A stretch of DNA of 5,693 bases from Anaerolineae bacterium (GTDB lineage: Bacteria; Chloroflexota; Anaerolineae; Aggregatilineales; UBA3940). The position numbers and the translations under genes are program-made. The notes beneath the pieces are model-generated. The model was not told the origin of the DNA and did no database searches. It saw only the letters and a list, made by a program, of their open reading frames with translations. Below are positions 1 through 5,608 of the stretch, piece after piece; position 1 is the stretch's first letter, and each line of letters starts with the position of its first letter. The DNA is taken from the NCBI GenBank assembly GCA_020852775.1, contig JADZAD010000009.1, positions 1 to 5,693 of the forward strand. The letters run 5' to 3'.

Positions 1-363
1 ACGCAGATGGCCGACCTGCACAGCCTGATCGTTGGGCAGGGGATGGCGGCGCTGGTCGAAGTGCACAACGAGGCTGAGATGGAGCGCGCGCTCAGGCTGA
101 ACCCGGCGCTGATTGGGGTGAACAACCGCGACCTCAGGACGTTTCACGTCGATCTGCAGACCACGGCCCGGTTGATCGGCATGGTGCCGGGAGAGGTCAC
201 GTTCGTTGCAGAGAGCGGCATCATGGCGCCAGAGGACGTGCGGAATATGGGCGAACTCGGCGCACACGCGGTGCTGGTCGGCGAATCACTGGTACGGGCG
301 GGGGATGACCTCGCGGAGCGCGTCCGGGCGTTCAGCAACCAGAGGCGAAGAGCAGCATCATGA
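1..363 (+). CDS. trpC: Indole-3-glycerol phosphate synthase, C-terminal part (5' end outside window)
   Basis: This enzyme closes the indole ring: CdRP is decarboxylated and cyclised to indole-3-glycerol phosphate in the cytoplasm. Only the last 120 codons are present; the frame is open from base 1, so the gene is cut by the window edge (family length is about 255-270 residues). The visible part is the second half of a TIM barrel. Counting from base 1, E20 in LVEVHNE, N41 in GVNNRD and E71-S72 in VAESGI have the same spacing as catalytic or binding residues E159, N180, E210 and S211 of the Sulfolobus enzyme, with no gap. The phosphate-binding end LVGESLVR follows. The stop TGA overlaps the trpF start as ATGA, so the two genes are probably translationally coupled. 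The last residues (QRRRAAS) are a basic tail outside the conserved fold. Identity is secure. Confidence 0.97.
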   Translation, partial: TQMADLHSLIVGQGMAALVEVHNEAEMERALRLNPALIGVNNRDLRTFHVDLQTTARLIGMVPGEVTFVAESGIMAPEDVRNMGELGAHAVLVGESLVRAGDDLAERVRAFSNQRRRAAS

Positions 364-1043
364 CAGGGACAGCCGTCAAAATCTGTGGGATCAAGATGCT
401 CGATGATGCGCTTCTGGCAGTTGAGGCCGGGGCGGATATGCTCGGCTTCAACTTCTACAAACCAGGACCACGCTACATCTCCGTTGCGGATACCCTTGCG
501 ATCACTACTGTGCTGCGTGATCGCCTCGGCGAGGCCTGCCCGGTGCTGGTCGGCATCTTCGTCAACATGACCGTCCCGGAAGTCGGGCAGGCGCTGGCAG
601 AAACCAGCCTCGACTATGCCCAGCTTCACGGTGACGAGACGCCCAGCGTATTGCAGCACCTGAACCGCTGTGCGTATAAGGCGATTCGCCCACGCACCGT
701 CGAACAGGCCAGCCATCTCGCGGCGGTGTATTCGCCACATGGGCCACAGGTGCCGGGCGCGCCCGACCTTCTGGTGGATGCCTTCAATCCGGCACTGTAC
801 GGGGGTACCGGCGAGCAGGCCAGCGCGGAACTGGCGCTCGCGGCGCACGCCAACAGTACCCGGCTGATGCTGGCTGGCGGGCTGACACCGGAAAACGTCG
901 CTGGCTACATCGAGCGCATCCGGCCGTGGGGCGTGGATGTCGCCAGCGGGGTAGAGATTCCGGAGAGAAAAGGGTATAAAGACCCTACCCGTGTCAGGGC
1001 TTTCATTGAGGCTGTTCGAGCGGTAGACAGGGCACATACATGA
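360..1043 (+). CDS. trpF: Phosphoribosylanthranilate isomerase
   Basis: TrpF carries out the Amadori rearrangement of N-(5'-phosphoribosyl)anthranilate to CdRP, the step before TrpC. The 227-residue product is a complete single-domain TIM barrel of normal length (about 200-230). Seen: KICGIK near the start with C9, the usual catalytic base; GFNFY then GPRYIS (residues 29-41); QLHGDE (88-93); LLVDAF with D140, the expected general acid; GGTG (148-151); LAGGLTPENV (171-180); and DVASGVE (193-199), the phosphate-binding end. The FDW triplet commonly found just after GGTG is absent, replaced by EQASAEL. The start ATG lies inside the trpC stop (ATGA), with a GAAGAG purine stretch 7 bases upstream. 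The stop overlaps the trpB start in the same way. A separate monofunctional TrpF next to TrpC is the usual non-enteric arrangement. Confidence 0.96.
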   Translation: MTGTAVKICGIKMLDDALLAVEAGADMLGFNFYKPGPRYISVADTLAITTVLRDRLGEACPVLVGIFVNMTVPEVGQALAETSLDYAQLHGDETPSVLQHLNRCAYKAIRPRTVEQASHLAAVYSPHGPQVPGAPDLLVDAFNPALYGGTGEQASAELALAAHANSTRLMLAGGLTPENVAGYIERIRPWGVDVASGVEIPERKGYKDPTRVRAFIEAVRAVDRAHT

Positions 1044-2269
1044 GCGCACCTTATATTCAGACTAACGTGACCAGTGTGCCAGACAAACGCGGCTACTTCG
1101 GTGACTTCGGCGGGCGCTTTGTCCCGGAGACGCTGATCCCGGCGCTTGATGAGCTGATCGCCGCCTACCATGAGGCGATGGCTGATCCGGCTTTTCAGGC
1201 GGAGCTTGCCGGGCTGCAGGCCAGCTATGTCGGACGGGAGACACCGATCACCCATGCCCGCCGCCTCTCCGAGCACCTCGGCGGGGCGCAGATCTACCTG
1301 AAGCGCGAGGACCTCGCGCATACCGGGGCGCACAAGATTAACAACGCACTCGGGCAGGCGCTGCTGGCAAAGCGGATGGGCAAGAAGCGCATCGTCGCCG
1401 AAACCGGGGCGGGGCAGCATGGCGTCGCCAGTGCGACCACCTCAGCACTGCTCGGTCTGGAATGTATCGTCTATATGGGCAGCGTGGATATCGCCCGGCA
1501 GCAGCCCAACGTCTTCCGCATGAAGCTGCTCGGCGCGAGGGTCGTACCAGTCGAGAGCGGCAGCAAGACACTCAAGGATGCGATCAATGAGGCTATCCGT
1601 GACTGGGTAACCAACGTGCAGACAACGTTCTACATGCTCGGATCGGCGCTCGGCCCGCATCCGTACCCGATGATCGTGCGTGACTTCCAGAGCGTAATCG
1701 GCACCGAGGCGCGGCGGCAGATCCAGGAGCTGACTGGCCGCCTGCCCGACGTATGCATCGCCTGCGTGGGCGGCGGCAGCAATGCTATCGGCCTGTTCCA
1801 TGCCTTCCGCGACGATGAGAACGTTGAGTTGATCGGTGTGGAAGCCGGGGGCTACGGCGTATCCAGCGGAGCGCATGCCGCGCGCTTCGCCGACCCGGCC
1901 CGCGGACGACCGGGAGTGCTGCAGGGCACCCGCTCGTATGTCCTGCAGGACGATGACGGCCAGATACTCAACACACACAGCATCTCCGCCGGGCTGGACT
2001 ACGCCTCGGTGGGGCCAGAACACGCCTTCCTGCGCCAGAACGAACGTGCTTACTATACACTGGCGACTGATGAGGAAGCGCTTGCCGCCTTCCAGACACT
2101 CAGCCAGTACGAGGGTATAATCCCCGCGCTGGAAAGCTCGCACGCGATGGCTGAGGCGATCAAACGCGCCCCAACCCTCCCGCGGGACGCGATCATCCTC
2201 GTTAATCTCTCCGGACGAGGCGACAAAGACCTCGACACCGTGATCCACGCACTGGGAGATGAAATCTAG
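1040..2269 (+). CDS. trpB: Tryptophan synthase beta chain (TrpB1 type)
   Basis: TrpB is the PLP enzyme that condenses indole with L-serine to make tryptophan, normally as an alpha2-beta2 complex with TrpA in the cytoplasm. The product is 409 residues, standard for the TrpB1 class. Seen: the N-terminal GYFGDFGGRFVPETL motif; KREDLAHTGAHKINN with K99 as the PLP Schiff-base lysine; AETGAGQHG with E121, equivalent to the catalytic glutamate E109 of the Salmonella/E. coli enzyme; the CVGGGSNAIG phosphate-binding loop (242-251); EGIIPALE; and NLSGRGDKD with S391, which contacts the pyridine nitrogen. It begins at the ATGA overlap with trpF, with only a weak AGACAGG-like ribosome site, consistent with coupling. 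Unusually, the next gene is not trpA but a PIG-L deacetylase 2 bases after the stop. The sequence is intact and identity is essentially certain. Confidence 0.99.
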   Translation: MSAPYIQTNVTSVPDKRGYFGDFGGRFVPETLIPALDELIAAYHEAMADPAFQAELAGLQASYVGRETPITHARRLSEHLGGAQIYLKREDLAHTGAHKINNALGQALLAKRMGKKRIVAETGAGQHGVASATTSALLGLECIVYMGSVDIARQQPNVFRMKLLGARVVPVESGSKTLKDAINEAIRDWVTNVQTTFYMLGSALGPHPYPMIVRDFQSVIGTEARRQIQELTGRLPDVCIACVGGGSNAIGLFHAFRDDENVELIGVEAGGYGVSSGAHAARFADPARGRPGVLQGTRSYVLQDDDGQILNTHSISAGLDYASVGPEHAFLRQNERAYYTLATDEEALAAFQTLSQYEGIIPALESSHAMAEAIKRAPTLPRDAIILVNLSGRGDKDLDTVIHALGDEI

Positions 2270-2271
2270 CC

Positions 2272-3030
2272 ATGCCTGAGTCAATCGCTTACCGCACCCC
2301 GAAGCGGGTGCTTGTCATGGTTGCCCATCCTGATGACCCCGAGTTCGGTGCAGGTGGGAGTATCGCGCGCTGGATCGCCGCCGGGGCGGAGGTCTTCTAC
2401 GCCATCCTGACCGACGGCTCGATCGGCAGCGCGGATCGCGCGATGACTGCCAGCCGGCTCGCTGCACTGCGCCGCGAAGAGCAACTGGCCGCCGCGAAGG
2501 TGCTCGGCGTCTCCGAGGTACGTTTCCTCGGCCACAAAGACGGCCAGTTGGAATCTACGCTGGAACTGCGGCGTGAGCTGGTGAAGCTGATGCGTGAGTT
2601 CCGCCCCGATCGGGTGGTCTGCCACGACCCGACCACTTACTTCACCAGCAGTTCGTACATCAACCATCCGGACCATCGGGCCGCGGGCCGGGCTGCGATC
2701 GAAGCGGTTTTTCCGGCGGTCGAACTGCACCTCGCCTTTGAAGACCTGCTCAGCGAAGGCTACGAGCCGATGCGCCCGGATGACGTATTCATGACCGCAA
2801 CCGACCGCCCGAACTTTGCCGTGGATATCAGCGACACCATCGATCGCAAGATCGAGGCGATTATGTGCCACACGTCACAGGTCAGTGAGCAGACGCCCAC
2901 CGGCCTGCGCGAGCGCTTGCGTATCGCCGGGGGCCTGGCCGGATATGAGTATGCCGAACTGTTCCGTGTGATCGACATGGTACACCGCGTGTATCGTCCG
3001 ACGCTTGAGCTGATGGCGCAGGCCGAATAG
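2272..3030 (+). CDS. PIG-L/LmbE-family zinc-dependent N-deacetylase
   Basis: This is a 252-residue member of the PIG-L/LmbE family, zinc hydrolases that remove acetyl groups from N-acetylglucosamine-type substrates (MshB, BshB and GlcNAc-PI deacetylase are characterised members). Seen: VMVAHPDDPEFGAGG, where H19 and D22 match zinc ligands and D21 the general base of MshB, and NHPDHRAAG, where H132, D134 and H135 match the second active-site motif (H135 as third zinc ligand). TDGSIGS, RREEQLAAAKVLGV and FLGHKDGQLE are typical intervening family segments. There is no signal peptide or membrane segment, so it is probably cytoplasmic. It sits 2 bases after trpB and 12 before trpA, on the same strand and with similar composition, so it is co-transcribed with both. 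The substrate cannot be read from sequence. A thiol-cofactor (BshB/MshB-like) or sugar-conjugate deacetylase are options, but no partner gene for either is visible here. Confidence 0.95.
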   Translation: MPESIAYRTPKRVLVMVAHPDDPEFGAGGSIARWIAAGAEVFYAILTDGSIGSADRAMTASRLAALRREEQLAAAKVLGVSEVRFLGHKDGQLESTLELRRELVKLMREFRPDRVVCHDPTTYFTSSSYINHPDHRAAGRAAIEAVFPAVELHLAFEDLLSEGYEPMRPDDVFMTATDRPNFAVDISDTIDRKIEAIMCHTSQVSEQTPTGLRERLRIAGGLAGYEYAELFRVIDMVHRVYRPTLELMAQAE

Positions 3031-3034
3031 GGGG
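3029..3034 (+). promoter_or_regulatory. Ribosome binding site of trpA, overlapping the deacetylase stop codon
   Basis: AGGGGG lies 8 bases upstream of the trpA ATG at 3043 and shares its first two bases with the TAG stop of the deacetylase gene. A ribosome terminating on the deacetylase would sit on this site, so trpA translation may be partly coupled to the deacetylase rather than to trpB. Confidence 0.6.
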
Positions 3035-3042
3035 ATGCTGTC

Positions 3043-3858
3043 ATGAGTGGCCCTCAGCCCGAACCGCCATCCGGCCTCGCCCACCTTTCTGCCATGTTTG
3101 CGCAGGCAGAGCAGGCGGGCCGTGCCGCCTTCCTGCCGTACTTCCCCATCGGCTTTCCAGACTACGATGCCTCACTCGCGGCGATCTCCGCGATGGCCGA
3201 GGCGGGGGTCGATGGCTTTGAAATCGGTATGCCTTTCAGTGATCCACTGGCGGATGGCCCGACCATCCAGGCCGCGACACAGGTCGCGCTGCAGAACGGT
3301 GTCACCGTGCAGAAGTGCCTTGACGCGGTACGCGAACTGCGCGCGCGCGGGCTGACCCAGCCGATGCTGATGATGGGGTATACCAACCCGGTTCTGGCCT
3401 ACGGAACCGAGCGCTTTGTACAGGAAGCGAAAGCCGCCGGGGCGGACGGCCTGATCATCCCCGACCTTCCGCCGGAGGAATCCGCCGAATTGACAGCAGC
3501 CTGTGCGCGGGCCGGGCTGGCGATGATCTGCTTTCTCGCACCGACCAGCACCACCGAGCGTATTCGCATGGTGGCGCAGCAGGCAAGTGGTTTCATTTAC
3601 GTAGTGTCAGTTACAGGCATCACCGGGGCGCGCAGTGATTTGCCACCCGATCTGCAGGCGCTGATCGACCGTATCCGGGCAGAGACAAATACGCCGCTGG
3701 TGCTCGGCTTTGGCATCGGCACGCCTGAACAGGCCCGGCGCATGAATGGCCTGGTCGATGGCTTTATCGTTGGCAGCGCGCTGGTGCGTGCCGGTGAGAG
3801 CGGTGTCGAAGCCGTGCGCGGCCTCTCGCAATCGATCCGGCAGGCGCTGGATGCTTAG
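3043..3858 (+). CDS. trpA: Tryptophan synthase alpha chain
   Basis: TrpA cleaves indole-3-glycerol phosphate to indole and glyceraldehyde 3-phosphate; indole is channelled to TrpB in the alpha2-beta2 complex. The 271-residue TIM barrel is of normal family length. Seen: GFEIGMPFSDPLADGPTIQ with the catalytic pair E60 and D71, spaced 11 residues apart as in E49/D60 of the E. coli enzyme; MGYTNPVLAYG; GLIIPDLPPEES, which forms part of the beta-subunit contact and active-site region; VSVTGITGARSDLP, the mobile loop; GFGIGTPEQA; and FIVGSALVR with the phosphate-binding G244-S245. The segment PYFPIGFPD stands where many homologues have PY-TAGDPD. The protein contains no tryptophan. The start ATG at 3043 has a good AGGGGG site 8 bases before it. 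The gene is separated from trpB by the deacetylase gene but otherwise looks fully functional. Confidence 0.98.
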   Translation: MSGPQPEPPSGLAHLSAMFAQAEQAGRAAFLPYFPIGFPDYDASLAAISAMAEAGVDGFEIGMPFSDPLADGPTIQAATQVALQNGVTVQKCLDAVRELRARGLTQPMLMMGYTNPVLAYGTERFVQEAKAAGADGLIIPDLPPEESAELTAACARAGLAMICFLAPTSTTERIRMVAQQASGFIYVVSVTGITGARSDLPPDLQALIDRIRAETNTPLVLGFGIGTPEQARRMNGLVDGFIVGSALVRAGESGVEAVRGLSQSIRQALDA

Positions 3859-3871
3859 CTAACCTTGATTT

Positions 3872-3905
3872 CATGCCCGGCTGGCCATTGTGGCTGCCGG
3901 GCTTG
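3872..3905 (+). other. GC-rich hairpin between trpA and aroF
   Basis: In the 79-base gap after trpA, GCCCGGC (3875-3881) pairs perfectly with GCCGGGC (3896-3902). After a one-base bulge the stem continues as GGCCA/TGGCT (3883-3887 with 3891-3895, one G-T pair), closed by a TTG loop; CA/TG pairs extend it outside a T-T mismatch. The structure is strong, but what follows is CTTGCATCGT rather than a T-run, so it is not a textbook intrinsic terminator. It could be a leaky terminator, an mRNA end-protecting or processing element, or a regulator of read-through into aroF. Confidence 0.45.
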
Positions 3906-3925
3906 CATCGTCCCGGATAGGGAAG

Positions 3926-3930
3926 AAGGA
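3926..3930 (+). promoter_or_regulatory. Ribosome binding site that fixes the aroF start
   Basis: AAGGA, within the purine run GGAAGAAGGA (3921-3930), lies 7 bases before the ATG at 3938. It favours this ATG over the in-frame GTG at 3890, which would add 16 residues, lie inside the hairpin loop and have no ribosome site. Confidence 0.7.
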
Positions 3931-3937
3931 ACCTGCC

Positions 3938-4957
3938 ATGCTTGTCGTCATGCGAGCGGACGCTACCAGGGAGCAGATCGAGGCCGTCATCGGGCGCATC
4001 AAGTCCGATGGCTATGATGTCCACCTCTCGACCGGTGTCGAGCGCACGCTGATCGGGATCATCGGCGAAAGCCCGACACCGCTGCGTGAGGATAACTACA
4101 GCACCATGGACGGCGTTGACCAGGCCGTTCGCGTCACTTCACCCTTCAAACTGGCCGGGCGGAACTTCCACCCGGAGGACAGCACAGTTCACCTGAAGGG
4201 GGTGTCCTTTGGCAGCAGGCAGAAGATCGCAGTGATCGCCGGCCCATGCTCGGTGGAGAGCCGGGAGCAGATCATCGAGACCGCCCACGCTGTCAGGGAA
4301 GCGGGAGCGACGGCCCTGCGCGGCGGAGCCTTCAAGCCACGCTCCTCGCCGTACAGTTTTCAGGGGCACGGTGAACTCGGCCTTGAATGGCTGGCCGAAG
4401 CGCGTGAGCAGACCGGGCTGGCGATCGTCACCGAGGTGATGGACCCGGCCCTCGTGCCGATGGTGGCGCAGTATGCCGACATGCTGCAGATCGGGGCGCG
4501 CAACATGCAGAACTATACGCTGCTGAACGCAGTCGGCGTGAGCCACCACCCGATCCTGCTCAAGCGTGGGATGATGTCCACCATCGAGGAACTGCTGATG
4601 TCAGCAGAGTACATCCTCGCCCAGGGGAACTGGAACATCGTCCTGTGTGAGCGTGGCATCCGCACCTTCGAGAAGTACACGCGCAATACATTCGACCTGA
4701 ACGCCATCCCGGTGCTCAAGGACATCTCCCACCTGCCGGTCATCGCCGACCCCAGCCATGCCGTCGGTAAGTGGGAATACGTCGAGGCGGTCGCCCGCAG
4801 CGCGATCGCGGCCGGGGCGGACGGCCTGATCGTGGAGGTGCATCCACGGCCCGATGAGGCCCTCTCTGATGGGCGGCAGAGCCTGACACCGAAGCGATTC
4901 AAGTCCATGATGGAGCAGATCCGACAGATCGCGCAGGTCATCGGCAGGGGTGCGTAG
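3938..4957 (+). CDS. aroF: 3-deoxy-7-phosphoheptulonate (DAHP) synthase, type I-beta with N-terminal ferredoxin-like domain
   Basis: The enzyme condenses phosphoenolpyruvate with erythrose 4-phosphate to DAHP, the entry step of the shikimate pathway that supplies chorismate for tryptophan. From the ATG at 3938 it is 339 residues, matching the Thermotoga maritima type. Residues 1 to about 66 (beginning MLVVMRADATREQ) form the ferredoxin-like regulatory domain, which in T. maritima mediates feedback inhibition by tyrosine and phenylalanine. A TIM barrel follows. Metal ligands C104 (AGPCSVES), H274 (DPSHAVGK), E300 (IVEVHP) and D311 (LSDGRQSL) each sit exactly two residues later than C102, H272, E298 and D309 of the T. 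maritima enzyme. RGGAFKPRSSPYSFQG (128-143) is the substrate-binding loop. It is 79 bases after trpA, probably in the same operon with possible modulation by the hairpin between them. No chorismate mutase domain is fused. Feedback by aromatic amino acids is inferred from the family. Confidence 0.97.
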   Translation: MLVVMRADATREQIEAVIGRIKSDGYDVHLSTGVERTLIGIIGESPTPLREDNYSTMDGVDQAVRVTSPFKLAGRNFHPEDSTVHLKGVSFGSRQKIAVIAGPCSVESREQIIETAHAVREAGATALRGGAFKPRSSPYSFQGHGELGLEWLAEAREQTGLAIVTEVMDPALVPMVAQYADMLQIGARNMQNYTLLNAVGVSHHPILLKRGMMSTIEELLMSAEYILAQGNWNIVLCERGIRTFEKYTRNTFDLNAIPVLKDISHLPVIADPSHAVGKWEYVEAVARSAIAAGADGLIVEVHPRPDEALSDGRQSLTPKRFKSMMEQIRQIAQVIGRGA

Positions 4958-4968
4958 CAGTTCCGTCT

Positions 4969-4997
4969 TTGCCCCCCCCGTCAGAGGCGGGTAAAAT
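4969..4997 (+). promoter_or_regulatory. Probable sigma-70-type promoter of the surface protein gene, with a C8 tract
   Basis: TTGCCC (4969-4974; 4 of 6 to TTGACA) and TAAAAT (4992-4997; 5 of 6 to TATAAT) are separated by exactly 17 bases. They lie in the 116-base gap after aroF and would start transcription near 5004, about 70 bases before the ATG at 5074. A run of eight C (4972-4979) covers the end of the -35 box and the start of the spacer. A 4-bp CCCG/CGGG hairpin (4977-4991) also sits in the spacer but is too weak to call a terminator. Confidence 0.5.
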
Positions 4998-5010
4998 GAC
5001 GCCAGATTGA

Positions 5011-5050
5011 CCGGGGGCCTACCGGCCTGTGCCCGGAAGCGATCCCCCGG
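5011..5050 (+). other. Structured 5' leader of the surface protein mRNA
   Basis: CCGGGGG (5011-5017) and CCCCCGG (5044-5050) are perfectly complementary and enclose a smaller CCGG/CCGG hairpin (5022-5025 with 5033-5036, 7-base loop). The two-tier fold would lie just after the predicted transcription start and ends 10 bases before the ribosome binding site, which stays free. It may stabilise the mRNA 5' end. It has no T-run, and I recognise no riboswitch class. Confidence 0.35.
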
Positions 5051-5060
5051 CAGATGTACA

Positions 5061-5068
5061 GAGGAAGG
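5061..5068 (+). promoter_or_regulatory. Ribosome binding site of the surface protein gene
   Basis: GAGGAAGG lies 5 bases before the ATG at 5074. It decides the start: the in-frame GTG at 5029 has no ribosome site, lies inside the leader hairpin, and would place 15 non-hydrophobic residues before the signal peptide. Confidence 0.75.
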
Positions 5069-5073
5069 TTGCA

Positions 5074-5589
5074 ATGAAGCGGAAATCACTTATTGCGATG
5101 TTCAGCGTCGTGGTGCTGGCCCTGGCGGTCAGTGTCGCGCCTGTGTTCGGCCAGAGTGAGGGTACGATCGGCGGTGTCGTTTTTGAAGACCTCAACGGCA
5201 ACGGCCTGCGCGAAGAAGGTGAAAACGGCCTGCGCGACATCGAAGTCAAGCTTGCGTCTTCGGGCTGGAACACCACCGTCTCTACCGCAGAAAACGGTTC
5301 CTTCGGAGTGCGCCTGAACCCGGCCACATGGCAGGTGACAGTACTCGCGCCGACCGGCTTCAAGGTTACGACCTCCGAGACTCAGAATGCCTTCATCGGG
5401 CAGGCGGGGGATGCGGTCACCAACCTCGAATTCGGCCTGCAGCGTACTGTCAGCGCTACCGGTGAAGTTCTGCCTGCCTCCGGCGGCCCGGTCTCGACCG
5501 GTGTGCTGATCGGTGGACTTGTGGCGCTGATCGCAGTTGGCGCGGGCCTGGTCGTCGCTGGCCAGCGCAGAGGCCGCCAGTCCGCCTGA
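5074..5589 (+). CDS. Secreted single SdrD B-like domain protein with LPASG cell-wall sorting signal
   Basis: The 171-residue product is a small surface protein. Residues 1-26 are a signal peptide: basic MKRK, a hydrophobic stretch to A22, and likely cleavage near VFG/QS. Residues about 31-123 form one SdrD B-like (prealbumin-like, beta-sandwich) domain, opened by GGVVFEDLNGNGLREEGENG, whose D39, N41, N43 and E50 resemble the calcium-binding signature of these domains. LPASG (133-137), a hydrophobic segment (about 143-163) and the basic tail GQRRGRQSA form an LPxTG-like sorting signal, with serine in place of threonine. The protein is therefore probably exported by Sec and either sortase-attached or held by its C-terminal membrane anchor. 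SdrD B domains usually occur in long multi-domain adhesins, so a single-copy version of about 100 mature residues is unusually small. It appears to have its own promoter, separate from the trp/aro genes. Function beyond surface display or stalk is unknown. Confidence 0.88.
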   Translation: MKRKSLIAMFSVVVLALAVSVAPVFGQSEGTIGGVVFEDLNGNGLREEGENGLRDIEVKLASSGWNTTVSTAENGSFGVRLNPATWQVTVLAPTGFKVTTSETQNAFIGQAGDAVTNLEFGLQRTVSATGEVLPASGGPVSTGVLIGGLVALIAVGAGLVVAGQRRGRQSA

Positions 5590-5608
5590 TCGCATTGAGT
5601 AATCTCGG

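Noticed and set aside
971..986. TATAAA with a small AGGGT/ACCCT hairpin near the end of trpF as a promoter or terminator
   Set aside because: No -35 box is present at a suitable distance, the stem is only 5 bp, and the bases encode a conserved part of TrpF.
144..1049. Long open frame of 301 codons on the minus strand opposite trpC/trpF
   Set aside because: It lies wholly antisense to two well-recognised enzymes, shows no recognisable motif, and long antisense frames are expected in GC-rich coding DNA.
1442..2284. Minus-strand open frame of 280 codons opposite trpB
   Set aside because: It mirrors the trpB reading frame, has no known motif and no sensible ribosome site; trpB is certain.
3890..3937. 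GTG start extending the DAHP synthase by 16 residues
   Set aside because: It has no ribosome site, lies in a hairpin, and the ATG at 3938 gives exact spacing to the T. maritima family and has AAGGA 7 bases upstream.
3865..3937. TTGATT after trpA as a -35 box for an aroF promoter
   Set aside because: There is no AT-rich -10 box 16-18 bases downstream; that region is the GC hairpin.
4971..4997. CCCG/CGGG inverted repeat before TAAAAT as the aroF terminator
   Set aside because: The stem is 4 bp with a 7-base loop and is not followed by a T-run; the region is better read as a promoter.
5029..5073. GTG start extending the surface protein by 15 residues
   Set aside because: It would put a polar segment before the signal peptide, and the ATG at 5074 has a near-ideal GAGGAAGG site.
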